Source of the DNA: Mycobacterium barrassiae
GTDB lineage: Bacteria; Actinomycetota; Actinomycetes; Mycobacteriales; Mycobacteriaceae
Direction of reading: 5' to 3'
Length of the DNA stretch: 64,000 bases
Assembly: GCF_025822765.1 (NCBI RefSeq)
Contig: NZ_JACKUK010000044.1
Span: 63,985-127,984, forward strand
Below the pieces are notes generated by a model. The model saw only the letters and a list, made by a program, of their open reading frames with translations. It was not told the origin of the DNA and made no database searches. A program made the position numbers and the translations under genes. Shown in pieces: positions 43,170-53,770 of this stretch (positions are counted from its first letter, which is position 1; every line of letters begins with the position of its first letter).

Positions 43170-43886
43170 CTAGACGCGCCGGGGTGCGGCCAGTCGCTCC
43201 GTGCGCAGCAGGTCGACCTCGTCGATCTGCAACGGAGCGAGCTCGCCGACGACGCGCGACAGTAGATAATCCGCGAGCTGCGGATTGCGCGCCAGGCACG
43301 GCCCGTGCAGATACGTGGCGACGACGCCGCCCTGTACCGCCCCGTCGAAACCGTCGCCGGCTCGGTTGCCCGCCCCGCTGATGATCCGCGCCAACGGTCG
43401 CGCCGCGGGGCCGAGAACCGTTCCGCCGCGGTGGTTTTCGAAGCCCGTGAGGCGTTCCGTCAACTCGGGCAGCAGCGGCTGCGACACCACTTCACCGATC
43501 GTCCGCTTGTCCTGCGGGGACGTCGTCACGTCGAGCATGCCCACCCCGTCGACCCGCTCACCCGACGACGTCTCATACCAGTGACCCAGCACCTGGATGG
43601 CCGCGCAGATCGCGAGCACGGGCGCACCCCGCTCGGCCGCCTGCTGGAGACCCGGATACCGCTGCAGGTGCCGGGTAGCCAGCCGCTGCGCGTAATCCTC
43701 CGCTCCGCCAAGGGTGTACAGGTCCAGCTCGGCGGGCACGGGATCGGCCAGCGTGATCTCGACGATCTCCGCGTCGAAGCCGCGCAACCGCAGGCGCTGG
43801 CGCAACACCACGGAATTGCCGCCGTCGCCATACGTTCCCATCACGTCGGGCAGCACCAACCCGATCCGCACCGTCGATTCACGCAT
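43170..43886 (-). CDS. gatD: Lipid II isoglutaminyl synthase, glutaminase subunit GatD
   Basis: A 238-aa class I glutamine amidotransferase (CobB/CobQ-like). It supplies ammonia to MurT, and together they amidate the alpha-carboxyl of D-Glu in lipid II. The nucleophile Cys is in VLAICAAIQVLG; the His is in YLHGPCLAR. It is much shorter than CobQ, as expected for GatD. ATG 43886 lies inside the end of murT (8-bp overlap), so the subunits are translationally coupled. It is the Rv3713 equivalent. Confidence 0.92.
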   Translation of the reverse strand: MRESTVRIGLVLPDVMGTYGDGGNSVVLRQRLRLRGFDAEIVEITLADPVPAELDLYTLGGAEDYAQRLATRHLQRYPGLQQAAERGAPVLAICAAIQVLGHWYETSSGERVDGVGMLDVTTSPQDKRTIGEVVSQPLLPELTERLTGFENHRGGTVLGPAARPLARIISGAGNRAGDGFDGAVQGGVVATYLHGPCLARNPQLADYLLSRVVGELAPLQIDEVDLLRTERLAAPRRV

Positions 43887-45108
43887 GGCGCGACAACGTT
43901 CTTTGCAGGGACAGGAACGCCGTGTAGTTGGCGACGACCTCGACGTGCCCCGGTGGGCATGACGTGATCGCCTCAACGGCGTTGTGCACCAACGTGTGTT
44001 TGACACCGGCGTAGCCCAGCCGGACCGCGAGATCGGTACCACGTTCGCCGGCGGCGACGACGGGCTTGTCGACGAAATGCTCGAAGTTGACGTCCCACAG
44101 CCACGACAGGTCCTCCCCGTCGGGCACCTGACCGTTCACCGAGATCACCACAGAGCCGGCGTCGGTGTCGACCATCGAAAGCGCCTCCTGCCAGCCCGCC
44201 GGGTTCTTGGCCAGCAGCATCCGCACCGTGTGCTGCCCCAGGCGCATCGTGCTGTAGCGGCCGGCCACCTCGTCGACGCCCGACACCGCGGCCACCGCGG
44301 CGGCGGGGTCCGCGCCCAGCGTGACCGCAGCGGCGACGGCCTGAGTCGCGTTGCCGCGGTTGACGTTCCCTGGCAGCGCCAACTCCATCGGCAACGACAA
44401 GCCGTGGGGGCCGTGGATGTGGGTGTCGTCGTACCACCACTGCGGCGACGGCCGCTTGAAATCCGTTCCCGTCGAATACCAGTGGTTGCCGTCGCGGACG
44501 ATGACCTCGCCCGAACGCGGACAGCTCACCGAATCGTTCGCCCATCCGCCGCCGGCGGCCACCCAGACCACATTCGGGCTGTCATACGCCGCCGACGTCA
44601 TCAGCACGTCGTCGCAATTCGCGATGACCACCGTCGAAGGATGACGTGCGAGACCGCCGCGAAGAGTCCGCTCGATGTGATTGATCTCACCGACGCGATC
44701 CAGTTGATCCCGGGACAGATTCAGCAGCACGATCACCGCGGGATCGAGAGCGTCCGCCACATGCGGGACGTGCATCTCGTCCACTTCGAGCGCCGCCAAC
44801 GTCGCGTCACGCGAGCCCGCGAGGGCTGCGACCAACCCGGCATCCATGTTCGCGCCCTCGGCGTTTGTCGCGACCGGCCCGACGGTGCCCAGCGCGGCCG
44901 CGGTCATGCGTGTGGTGGTCGATTTGCCGTTCGTACCGGTCACGATCACCGTGCGACGTGCCTCGCCGAGCTGGCGCAGGATCGACTTGTCCAGCGACAT
45001 CGCGACCAGACCACCGATCATCGCGCCCGCGCCACGACCGGTGACCCGCGACGCCCAACGCGCCCCGGCTCCGGCCGCGAGGGCGACTCGTCCGCGAATG
45101 GTGATCAT
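43879..45108 (-). CDS. murT: Lipid II isoglutaminyl synthase, Mur ligase-like subunit MurT
   Basis: A 409-aa Mur-ligase family ATPase. It shows VTGTNGKSTTTRM (P-loop), ALEVDEMHVPHV, LLNLSRDQLDR and the C-terminal DUF1727 domain (VNGQVPDGEDLSWLWDVNFE) that contacts GatD. It activates the D-Glu carboxyl of lipid II with ATP and uses GatD-derived ammonia at the inner membrane face. The start is taken at ATG 45108 just before the first helix; the frame is open further upstream. It diverges from the DnaQ-like gene 58 bp away. Confidence 0.92.
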   Translation of the reverse strand: MITIRGRVALAAGAGARWASRVTGRGAGAMIGGLVAMSLDKSILRQLGEARRTVIVTGTNGKSTTTRMTAAALGTVGPVATNAEGANMDAGLVAALAGSRDATLAALEVDEMHVPHVADALDPAVIVLLNLSRDQLDRVGEINHIERTLRGGLARHPSTVVIANCDDVLMTSAAYDSPNVVWVAAGGGWANDSVSCPRSGEVIVRDGNHWYSTGTDFKRPSPQWWYDDTHIHGPHGLSLPMELALPGNVNRGNATQAVAAAVTLGADPAAAVAAVSGVDEVAGRYSTMRLGQHTVRMLLAKNPAGWQEALSMVDTDAGSVVISVNGQVPDGEDLSWLWDVNFEHFVDKPVVAAGERGTDLAVRLGYAGVKHTLVHNAVEAITSCPPGHVEVVANYTAFLSLQRTLSRHA

Positions 45109-45166
45109 CCCCGGCAGTCTAAAAGGGCAGAAGCAGGTGCCCGACACGCTGGCGAGTGATCCTGTG

Positions 45167-46213
45167 ATGTCACCCGTCCGTGCCATCCTCGAAAACGTGA
45201 GCCAAACAGGTGCCGAAAGTCGGCGGCCCGGCTCCTGGGGCCGGCCGGCAGCCGAAGATGGCACAGGCTGGGCCGTCGTCGATGTGGAGACCTCCGGTTT
45301 CCACCCCGGACATGCGCGGGTCATCAGCATCGCGGCCCTGGCTCTCGGCGACGACGGCAACGTCGAGAAGAGCCTCTACACACTGCTCAATCCCGGCTGC
45401 GACCCCGGACCCACCCATGTTCACGGCCTCACCGCCGAGATGCTGGAGGGCCAGCCCTGCTTCGGCGACATCGTCGGCGATCTGATCGAACTGCTGCGCG
45501 ACCGCACCCTGGTGGCGCACAACGTCGGCTTCGACTACTCGTTCCTGACCGCCGAGGCCGAGATGGTCGAGGCGGAACTGCCCATCGACAGCGCGATGTG
45601 CACCGTCGAACTGGCCCGCCGACTGGAGCTGGGCACCGAGAACCTGCGCCTGGAAACCCTTGCCGCGCATTGGGGTATCACGCAACTGAAGCCGCACGAC
45701 GCGCTAGACGACGCGATGGTGCTCGCGCAGATCCTCAAGCCCGTATTGGTGCGCGCGCGCGAACGCAAGGTGTGGTTGCCGGTTCGTCCGCTGTCGCGGC
45801 GCGAGTGGCCGAACGGACAGGTGACACACGAGGAACTGCGACCGCTGAAGATGCTGGCGGCGCGGCTGCCATGCCCGTACGTCAACCCCGGCAGATTCGT
45901 CGCTGGCCGGCCGTTGGTCCAGGGCATGCGAGTGGCGCTGGCCGCCGAGGTCGACCGCACTCACGAGGAGCTCGTCGAGCGGATTCTGCACGCCGGACTG
46001 TCGTACGCGGACGCCGTCGACACCGAGACCTCGGTGATCATCTGCAATGAGGCCAATCCCGAGCACGGCAAGGGCTACCAGGCGCGTGAGCTGGGCATTC
46101 CGTCCATCACCGATCGCGATTTCATGAGCCAGCTCCACGCCGTCGTCGGAGGCAGCACCGTCGAGGAGTTCGCCGACGCCTCTCTGGGTGGCGACCAGTT
46201 GGCGCTCTTCTGA
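45167..46213 (+). CDS. DnaQ-like DEDDh 3'-5' exonuclease with C-terminal BRCT-like domain (Rv3711c type)
   Basis: A 348-aa nuclease. The exonuclease domain (about 35-200) has VDVETSGFHPGH (D, E), VAHNVGFDYSFL (D) and KPHDALDDAMVL (H, D), a complete DEDDh set. The C-terminal 100 residues (VAGRPLVQGMRVALAAEV through RDFMSQL) look like a BRCT domain. It may proofread or trim DNA ends; in mycobacteria main proofreading is by the PHP domain of DnaE1, so this enzyme is probably auxiliary. ATG 45167 is chosen; the frame extends upstream over murT. Confidence 0.85.
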   Translation: MSPVRAILENVSQTGAESRRPGSWGRPAAEDGTGWAVVDVETSGFHPGHARVISIAALALGDDGNVEKSLYTLLNPGCDPGPTHVHGLTAEMLEGQPCFGDIVGDLIELLRDRTLVAHNVGFDYSFLTAEAEMVEAELPIDSAMCTVELARRLELGTENLRLETLAAHWGITQLKPHDALDDAMVLAQILKPVLVRARERKVWLPVRPLSRREWPNGQVTHEELRPLKMLAARLPCPYVNPGRFVAGRPLVQGMRVALAAEVDRTHEELVERILHAGLSYADAVDTETSVIICNEANPEHGKGYQARELGIPSITDRDFMSQLHAVVGGSTVEEFADASLGGDQLALF

Positions 46214-46227
46214 CGGACCCCTTGTAT

Positions 46228-46245
46228 CCACTACGAACGTAGTGG
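46228..46245. promoter_or_regulatory. 18-bp palindromic operator, TetR unit
   Basis: CCACTACGAACGTAGTGG is a perfect inverted repeat around AA, 13 bp upstream of the membrane protein's ATG. It is a likely autoregulatory site of the TetR protein encoded as second gene of this unit. Confidence 0.75.
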
Positions 46246-46257
46246 CACCTTCGGCGC

Positions 46258-46707
46258 ATGACGATCACTACACATGTAGTACACCGCTCCCTTAGGGACA
46301 CCTACCGCAGGCACGGTTACTTCTTCCGCGTAGTCGCGATCCTGACCATCGCGATGGGAGTGGGTTTGCACGTGTACCGGATTCTCTTCGGCGACGCGCT
46401 CACGCTCCAGTACGCGATGACGCCGACGACGGACAAGATCCTGCTGATACCGATGACGTACGCCGCGATCACCGGCATCGTGGGCTATCGCCGAATGGCG
46501 TTCGCCAACGGGCCGCACAAGGTGTTGATCACCGTGGCGATCGCGTACATCGCTCTCAGCGTTCCGCTTCACGTCTACTTCGGTGTGATCAAAGGCAACG
46601 TCGACTTCTATCTGACGTTCTTCCCGATGTGGTTCAGCTGGTTCCTGCTGATCCTGCCGTACCCAGCCTTCCTGACGGCGTTCGCGAAGCTGCACTATAA
46701 GAACTGA
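46258..46707 (+). CDS. Four-helix membrane protein, co-encoded with TetR regulator
   Basis: A 149-aa protein with four hydrophobic segments (FFRVVAILTIAMGVGLHVY; ILLIPMTYAAITGIVGY; VLITVAIAYIALSVPLHVYF; FPMWFSWFLLILPYPAFL). No known motif is seen. A second palindrome lies within its first codons. Its TGA overlaps the ATG of the TetR gene (TGATG), so they form a tight two-gene unit in which the repressor probably controls this protein. Substrate or function unknown. Confidence 0.78.
   Translation: MTITTHVVHRSLRDTYRRHGYFFRVVAILTIAMGVGLHVYRILFGDALTLQYAMTPTTDKILLIPMTYAAITGIVGYRRMAFANGPHKVLITVAIAYIALSVPLHVYFGVIKGNVDFYLTFFPMWFSWFLLILPYPAFLTAFAKLHYKN
46267..46280. promoter_or_regulatory. Second palindrome in the start region of the TetR unit
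   Basis: ACTACACATGTAGT shares the CACTAC/GTAGT half-sites of the 46228-46245 palindrome and lies over codons 4-8 of the membrane protein. It is a candidate second repressor site that would block transcription start-up. Confidence 0.6.
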
Positions 46708-47273
46708 TGTCCGCCAATCCCGAACGACGGAACCAGATCCTCGACGCCGCGATCGACATCCTCTGCGATGACGGCGTCGGGGGTCTTACGCATCGTCAGG
46801 TCGACAGTCGCGCCGGCCTCCCTGCCGGCACTACCTCGAACTACTTCCGCACCCGTCCTGCGCTGCTCGAAGCGACTGCGGCCAGAACCGTCGACCTGCA
46901 TTGGCAACGCGTCGAACAACTGCAATCGGCGGTCGGTCCGCTGTCACGAGATGCGTTGGAGGCGTTGATAGTTCAACTGATCCATCCCAACGAACCGATG
47001 CGGCGGGTGACACTCGCGCGGTTCGAGCTCTTCATGGAAAGCACACGACGCCCGGAGTTGCAGCCGATGATGCGTGAACTCCAGGCGGCCGCAGTGAAGT
47101 CCGCGACGCTTATCGTCGAGGCCGCGGGCTTCACTCCGGCTCCTGAGAGGATGGAAGAACTCAGCAGGCTGCTCAACGGCCTGGTGTTCAGCAACCTCAC
47201 CATCGCACCTGAGTCACGTGCGCTGGATATCGCCGGTCTGGTGGACCGACTGCTGAGCGCTTTCCTCGACTAG
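46707..47273 (+). CDS. TetR-family transcriptional regulator
   Basis: A 188-aa repressor. The helix-turn-helix is about residues 8-50 (NQILDAAIDILCDDGVGGLTH, RQVDSRAGLPAGTTSNYF). The C-terminal domain resembles TetR_C_6-type domains and ends LVDRLLSAFLD. It overlaps the membrane protein gene by one base. The paired palindromes upstream of that gene are the obvious target. A decayed copy of this gene's 3' part lies at 47757-47912. Confidence 0.87.
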   Translation: MSANPERRNQILDAAIDILCDDGVGGLTHRQVDSRAGLPAGTTSNYFRTRPALLEATAARTVDLHWQRVEQLQSAVGPLSRDALEALIVQLIHPNEPMRRVTLARFELFMESTRRPELQPMMRELQAAAVKSATLIVEAAGFTPAPERMEELSRLLNGLVFSNLTIAPESRALDIAGLVDRLLSAFLD

Positions 47274-47281
47274 GAAAGCGA

Positions 47282-47668
47282 CTAGGAAAGCGCTTTCGCC
47301 TTCAGGCTTTCGAACTCGGCCTGCGAGATCGTGCCCGCCTCCAAGAGCGCCTTGGCGTCCGCGATCTCCTGGGCGGGCGACCGGCCCGCGGCCTCTCTGA
47401 TGTAGTCGTCGGTCGCCTTCTGGGCCGCCACCGCCGCGGCATGCGCCCGCTGCGCCATGCCCTTGCCGCGAGTCAACAGGTAGATCAATGCCCCGAGCCA
47501 CGGGAACACGATCAGGAAGAACACCCAAATGGCTTTCACGACGCCGGACGTCTCATGGTCGCGCCAGAACAGATCGGTGAGGATTTGGAACAACACAATC
47601 AGGTAGGCGATCCATCCGAAGATGATGAGAAAGTGCCAGAGGAAATCCCACGTCGAACCCCAGTCCAT
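47282..47668 (-). CDS. Membrane protein with PLDc_N-like segments and SHOCT domain
   Basis: A 128-aa protein with two membrane helices (WHFLIIFGWIAYLIVLFQIL; VVKAIWVFFLIVFPWLGALIYLL), as in phospholipase D nuclease N-terminal (PLDc_N) proteins. An Ala-rich helix follows, then a C-terminal SHOCT motif (IADAKALLEAGTISQAEFESLKAKAL). SHOCT helps oligomerisation. ATG 47668 has AAGGAG. Role unknown. Confidence 0.8.
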   Translation of the reverse strand: MDWGSTWDFLWHFLIIFGWIAYLIVLFQILTDLFWRDHETSGVVKAIWVFFLIVFPWLGALIYLLTRGKGMAQRAHAAAVAAQKATDDYIREAAGRSPAQEIADAKALLEAGTISQAEFESLKAKALS

Positions 47669-47730
47669 GCCCGCTCCTTTGTCAACGGTCAGGTGCGCAA
47701 TCTATTTGCGCGCCAGTCAGTTTACTTACA

Positions 47731-47756
47731 GGTGAAGCCGGCGGTGTCATTACGAC

Positions 47757-47774
<18 letters not shown>
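47731..47774 (-). terminator. 18-bp-stem hairpin downstream of leuA
   Basis: GGTGAAGCCGGCGGTGTC (47731-47748) and its exact complement at 47757-47774 enclose an 8-nt loop. It is 130 bp past the leuA stop and is the only strong terminator candidate for that gene. The right arm lies within a sequence homologous to the TetR gene. Confidence 0.65.
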
Positions 47775-49748
<1,974 letters not shown>

Positions 49749-49772
49749 TCACGACCGGCGCATCGCGAACAC

Positions 49773-49848
49773 CCGCGACGGGAAGCCGGTCTGATCAGAC
49801 CCCGTCGCGGCTGCCGAGAAGGAGCACCCGCTGCACGCGTCCACTGTA
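49773..49848 (-). promoter_or_regulatory. Leucine attenuator: leaderless promoter and hairpin before leuA
   Basis: On the minus strand a TACAGT -10 (49843-49848) sits six bases before a GTG, so transcription likely starts at the leader peptide itself. The end of the leader overlaps a hairpin, CCGCGACGGG with CCCGTCGCGG (49801-49810 and 49773-49782), which encloses the palindrome GGTCTGATCAGACC. Ribosome stalling at three Leu codons would decide which structure forms. Leu leaders before leuA are known in actinobacteria. Confidence 0.62.
49795..49836 (-). CDS. leuL: Leader peptide of leuA
   Basis: A 13-codon frame from GTG 49836: VQRVLLLGSRDGV, then TGA. Three adjacent Leu codons (CTC CTT CTC) lie just before the hairpin. 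It has no ribosome site and seems to be translated from the very 5' end of the mRNA. The stop is 73 nt before leuA. Confidence 0.6.
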   Translation of the reverse strand: MQRVLLLGSRDGV

Positions 49849-49882
49849 TCAAGCCCGCGCTCAGGGCAGAAATCCGAGGTCG

Positions 49883-50530
49883 TCAGAGCTGGGAGTCGGG
49901 GAACGCGATCACCGAGAGGAACCGGATCGGGACCTCCACCAGATCGACGGGCCCGTGCGCGCCCTCACCGTCGAACTGCAACGAGTCACCCGGGTTCAGC
50001 CTGTACACCGAGCGGCTGTGGCTGTAGTCCATGACGCCCTCCAGCATGTAGATGAACTCCGTCCCCGGATGCTGGAACAGCGGATAGGTCTGGCTCTTCG
50101 CCGAGAGCGTGACATGCAGACATTCCAGGCGTTTGTGCTCGCCCCGCAACGAGCCGAGCAGCTGGTACTCGTGGCCCTCCTTGGTGCCGTTGCGCACGAT
50201 GCGAGCTCCCGTGCCCGCGGTGACGAACGCGGCGGGACGCTCGACATCGGCGCCGCGGAACAGGCTGGTGACCGGGACGTCGAGACCGTTGGCCAGAAGG
50301 GCCAGTGTGCTCAGGCTGCACGAGGTCTGGGCGTTCTCGATCTTGGACATCATCGCCTTCGAAATGCCCACCCGGGCAGCCATTTCGGCGACCGTCAGCC
50401 CGTTCTGCAGCCGCAGCTGGCGGACATTGCGCCCGATCGCGGCCTCCAACTCGAGTTCCTCGACGGGGGCTTGCGGATCGCGGTCGCGTGCGGTGCCGGA
50501 TCGGTTGCGGAGCAGCGGGACGTCAGACAT
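49883..50530 (-). CDS. XRE-family regulator with cupin domain
   Basis: A 215-aa regulator. The helix-turn-helix (IGRNVRQLRLQNGLTVAEMAARVGISKAMM in outline, residues about 32-85) is followed by a C-terminal cupin (about 120-205: HPGTEFIYMLEGVMDYS and LNPGDSLQF) that would bind a small ligand. It is the last gene of the nitrogen operon and starts 9 bp after the oxidoreductase stop, so it probably senses the pathway's substrate or product. Confidence 0.86.
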   Translation of the reverse strand: MSDVPLLRNRSGTARDRDPQAPVEELELEAAIGRNVRQLRLQNGLTVAEMAARVGISKAMMSKIENAQTSCSLSTLALLANGLDVPVTSLFRGADVERPAAFVTAGTGARIVRNGTKEGHEYQLLGSLRGEHKRLECLHVTLSAKSQTYPLFQHPGTEFIYMLEGVMDYSHSRSVYRLNPGDSLQFDGEGAHGPVDLVEVPIRFLSVIAFPDSQL

Positions 50531-50538
50531 GGCTCACG

Positions 50539-51726
50539 TCAACGCATCTGTCCGGCACCGGAATACGGATACGGACTCGTGAGCAGGTCGCCCTCGGCGA
50601 ATCGGGACAGCCGGAAGTCGGTTTCGGGGATCCGCGGGTCGCCGCTGCGGCCGTCGACGACGAGGTCGGCGATCAACTTTCCGACCGCCGGTGCGATCTT
50701 GAATCCGTGGCCACTGAATCCGGCGGCGATCACCAGTCCGTCGACGTCGGTCCTGCTGATGACGGGGTTCCAGTCGGGTGTGACGTCGTAGCAGCCGGCG
50801 TAGCTGCCGGTGATCGCGGCCGCGGTGAAGCCGGGGAACCTGGTGCCGACGCGTTCGACGGTGTTCTCGACGAACGCCTCGGTGGCGCGGTTGAGATAGG
50901 CGTCGGGGTCGGCGTCCTCGACGTCGGACAGATCGCTGTTCCCGAACAGCAGCTCACCGCCCAGTTCCGGGCGGATGTATTGCAGTGACACCAGATCAGA
51001 GAATACCGGCACGCTGCCGAGTTCGACGCCAGGCGCGATCGTCACGAGCTGTTCGCGAACCACCCGGATGGGCATGTCGATGCCGTACGGCGCCAGGAAC
51101 GGCGACGTCCAGACACCTGTCGCGACAACCACCGTGCCGGCCGAGAGCTTCGTGCCGTCGGCCAGTCGCACGCCGGTGACCTTGTCCTGCTCGATCAGCA
51201 GGTCAGTCACGTTGGCGCCCTGAAGAATCCGCACACCGGCCGCCCGCGCGGAGACCGCGAAGGCCTGTGCCGTCTGGTAGGCATCGCCATACCCGCCGCG
51301 CGCCTCCCACGCGAAGGCCCCGAACGGAGTGAGGTCCGCATGCGGCCACAGCCTGGCGACCTCGGCGGCGTCGATCTCCTCGGTCTGCACGCCGACAGCG
51401 CGTTGGGCGGCGAGGCTCTTGCGCAGCGCGTCGGTGTCACCTTCGCCGACCCCGACCACGTAGCCGGTCTGCCGGAACCCGATGTCGGTGCCGAAGATCT
51501 CCTCAGCCTTCTCGAACACCTCGAGGCCGACGGTGGCCATCGCGGCCAGTGAGCTGACACCGTAGTGGCAGCGCACGATGCCGCTGGACTTGCCGGTCAT
51601 GCCGGACGCAACGGTATTGCGTTCGGCCACAATCACATTGGTGACGCCACGTTGCGACAGCGCCCAGGCCGCGGCGGCCCCCTCGATGCCGCCGCCGACG
51701 ATCACCACATCCGCATTTGTCGTCAT
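50539..51726 (-). CDS. FAD-dependent amino acid/sarcosine oxidase-like oxidoreductase (DAO family)
   Basis: A 395-aa flavoprotein. The FAD dinucleotide-binding motif is VVIVGGGIEGAAAAWAL at the N-terminus, and GLVIAAGFSGHGFKIAPAVG near the C-terminus is typical of the sarcosine oxidase/glycine oxidase family. It oxidises C-N bonds of secondary amino acids. Start ATG 51726 overlaps the upstream stop (ATGA). In this operon it could oxidise N-methylglutamate or a related adduct made by the neighbouring subunits; that link is inferred. Confidence 0.85.
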   Translation of the reverse strand: MTTNADVVIVGGGIEGAAAAWALSQRGVTNVIVAERNTVASGMTGKSSGIVRCHYGVSSLAAMATVGLEVFEKAEEIFGTDIGFRQTGYVVGVGEGDTDALRKSLAAQRAVGVQTEEIDAAEVARLWPHADLTPFGAFAWEARGGYGDAYQTAQAFAVSARAAGVRILQGANVTDLLIEQDKVTGVRLADGTKLSAGTVVVATGVWTSPFLAPYGIDMPIRVVREQLVTIAPGVELGSVPVFSDLVSLQYIRPELGGELLFGNSDLSDVEDADPDAYLNRATEAFVENTVERVGTRFPGFTAAAITGSYAGCYDVTPDWNPVISRTDVDGLVIAAGFSGHGFKIAPAVGKLIADLVVDGRSGDPRIPETDFRLSRFAEGDLLTSPYPYSGAGQMR

Positions 51727-53081
51727 CGGCCGGGAATCCATTCGGTACCGGCCAGCGGAACGCGGGCCATCGCGGCCGCCTCGATGGTGACGGCGACCAG
51801 GTCCTCCGGCTCGAGATGGCATACGTGGGACTTACCGCAGGCCCGCGCGATCGTCTGCGCCTCCATCGTCAGGACCCGCAGGTAGTTGGCCAACCGCCTG
51901 CCGCCTTCGACGGGGTCGAACCCTGACGCCAGCTCGGGATCCTGCGTACTGATCCCCGCCGGGTCGGTGCCGTCCTGGAAGTCGTCGAAGAACCCGGCTG
52001 CGCTGCCGAGCTTCTCGTATTCGGCCGCGTACCGCGGGTGGTTGTCGCCAAGGGCGATCAGCGCGGCCGTGCCAATGGCGACCGCGTCGGCTCCCAACGC
52101 CAGGGCCTTGGCCACGTCGGCGCCCGTCCGGATGCCGCCCGACACGATCAACTGCACTCCTGCTCTTCCCGTCGTTCCGCTCGCCCCGGTGCGATGTACT
52201 CCGAGCTCCTGCAGCGCCTGCACCGCCTGCGGTACCGCCGCGAGTGTCGGTATGCCGACGTGCTCGATGAACACCTCCTGGGTCGCCGCCGTGCCGCCCT
52301 GCATGCCGTCGACCACCACCACGTCGGCGCCCGCGTGCACCGCGAGCTTGACGTCGTAGTACGTGCGGGTGGCGCCGACCTTGACGTAGATCGGCTTCTC
52401 CCAGTCGGTGATCTCCCGCAGCTCGTTGATCTTGATGGTCAGGTCGTCGGGACCGGTCCAGTCGGGATGCCGGCACGCCGACCGCTGGTCGATGCCCTCG
52501 GGCAGGGTGCGCATGTCCGCGACGCGTGGCGAGATCTTCTGCCCCAACAGCATGCCGCCGCCGCCGGGCTTGGCACCCTGGCCGAGAACGACCTCGATCG
52601 CGTCGGCCTTGCGAAGATCGTCGGGATTCATCCCGTACCGCGACGGGAGATATTGGTAGACCAGGTATTTGCTCTGACCCCGCTCCTCAGGGGTCATCCC
52701 GCCGTCACCCGTCGTCGTGGACGTGCCGACCTCGCTGGCGCCGCGACCGAGCGCCTCCTTCGCCGGGCCGGACAGCGCCCCGAAGGACATGCCCGCGATC
52801 GTCACCGGGATATCAAGGTGCAGTGGATGTTTGGCGTAGCGATCACCGAGCACCACGTCGGTGTCACACCGTTCGCGGTACCCCTCCAGCGGATACCGCG
52901 ACATCGACGCCCCGAGGAACAACAGGTCGTCGAAGTGGGGCAGTGACCGCTTGGCGCCCCAGCCGCGGATATCGTAGATGCCGGTGTCGGCGGCGCGGTG
53001 GATGGCCGCAATCGTCGACCTGTCGAACGTGGCTGATTCGCGCAGGCCCAGGCGGGCGCGATCGTCTGCGGTGTAGCTCAT
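51723..53081 (-). CDS. glxD: FMN-binding glutamate synthase-family subunit (GlxD / MgsC-like)
   Basis: A 452-aa protein equal to the central FMN/Fe-S barrel of glutamate synthase. It shows PVTIAGMSFGALSGPAKEAL, GTSTTTGDGGMTPEERG, GQGAKPGGGGMLLG, VVDGMQGGTAAT and, near the end, CGKSHVCHLEPEDL. It is the large subunit of GlxBCD/N-methylglutamate synthase-like complexes, which transfer ammonia or methylamine to 2-oxoglutarate-like acceptors. ATG 53081 overlaps the stop of the glxC-like gene. The true product in mycobacteria is not established. Confidence 0.85.
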   Translation of the reverse strand: MSYTADDRARLGLRESATFDRSTIAAIHRAADTGIYDIRGWGAKRSLPHFDDLLFLGASMSRYPLEGYRERCDTDVVLGDRYAKHPLHLDIPVTIAGMSFGALSGPAKEALGRGASEVGTSTTTGDGGMTPEERGQSKYLVYQYLPSRYGMNPDDLRKADAIEVVLGQGAKPGGGGMLLGQKISPRVADMRTLPEGIDQRSACRHPDWTGPDDLTIKINELREITDWEKPIYVKVGATRTYYDVKLAVHAGADVVVVDGMQGGTAATQEVFIEHVGIPTLAAVPQAVQALQELGVHRTGASGTTGRAGVQLIVSGGIRTGADVAKALALGADAVAIGTAALIALGDNHPRYAAEYEKLGSAAGFFDDFQDGTDPAGISTQDPELASGFDPVEGGRRLANYLRVLTMEAQTIARACGKSHVCHLEPEDLVAVTIEAAAMARVPLAGTEWIPGR

Positions 53082-53770
53082 CAGTACGCCGCCGCGTTGT
53101 CGACGTGGAAGTGGTAGAGCGAACGGGCCGAACCATAGCGGGTGTAGTCGTTGGTGTCGTCGTCGAAACCCGCTGCCGTCAGGAGAGACTCGAGTTCGGC
53201 GTGGTGCTCTGGGCGCATCTCCTTGGGAACACAGTCGGCACCCAGCGATGCGACGTCGCCGCGGACGTAGAGGCGGGCCTCGTAGATCGAGTCACCGAGC
53301 GCCTCGCCGGCGTCGCCACGCACGACGAGTCGGCCCGCCTGCGCCATGAAGGCACTCATGTGCCCGACGTCACCGCCCACCACGATGTCGACTCCCTTCA
53401 TCGAAATGCCGCACCGTGCAGCGGCTCTGCCCTCGATCACCAGCAGTCCGCCGTGCGCTGTGGCGCCTGCGGACTGGGATGCGCTGCCCTTGACCCAGAC
53501 GGTCCCGCTCATCATGTTCTCCGCGACGCCGGTGCCCGCATTGCCGTCGATCGTGACGTGGGCCTGCTGGTTCATCCCGGCGGCGTAGTAGCCGACGTGG
53601 CCGTCGATGCGCACCCGGATCGGCGCATTGAGTCCGACGGCGACGTTGTGTGCGCCGTCGGGATGCGCGATGACGAAGTCGCCCGAGAGGCCGGGTGCAT
53701 GCAGTGCGGCGTTCACCTCGCGCAGCGGAGTGGTCGCCAGGTCGAACGCGGTCGCTGTCACCGTCGCCAC
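53081..53770 (-). CDS. glxC: GXGXG-motif glutamate synthase-like subunit (GlxC / MgsB-like)
   Basis: A 229-aa protein with the right-handed beta-helix of the glutamate synthase C-terminal domain. Repeats end in Gly pairs (VRIDGHVGYYAAGMN, VTIDGNAGTGVAENM, VWVKGSASQSAGATAHGG, IVVGGDVGHMSAFMAQAG). It is the structural subunit of GlxBCD/MgsABC. GTG 53770 has GGAGGTGATC upstream and lies inside the end of the amidotransferase gene (13-bp overlap). It must work with the genes on each side. Confidence 0.85.
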   Translation of the reverse strand: MATVTATAFDLATTPLREVNAALHAPGLSGDFVIAHPDGAHNVAVGLNAPIRVRIDGHVGYYAAGMNQQAHVTIDGNAGTGVAENMMSGTVWVKGSASQSAGATAHGGLLVIEGRAAARCGISMKGVDIVVGGDVGHMSAFMAQAGRLVVRGDAGEALGDSIYEARLYVRGDVASLGADCVPKEMRPEHHAELESLLTAAGFDDDTNDYTRYGSARSLYHFHVDNAAAY

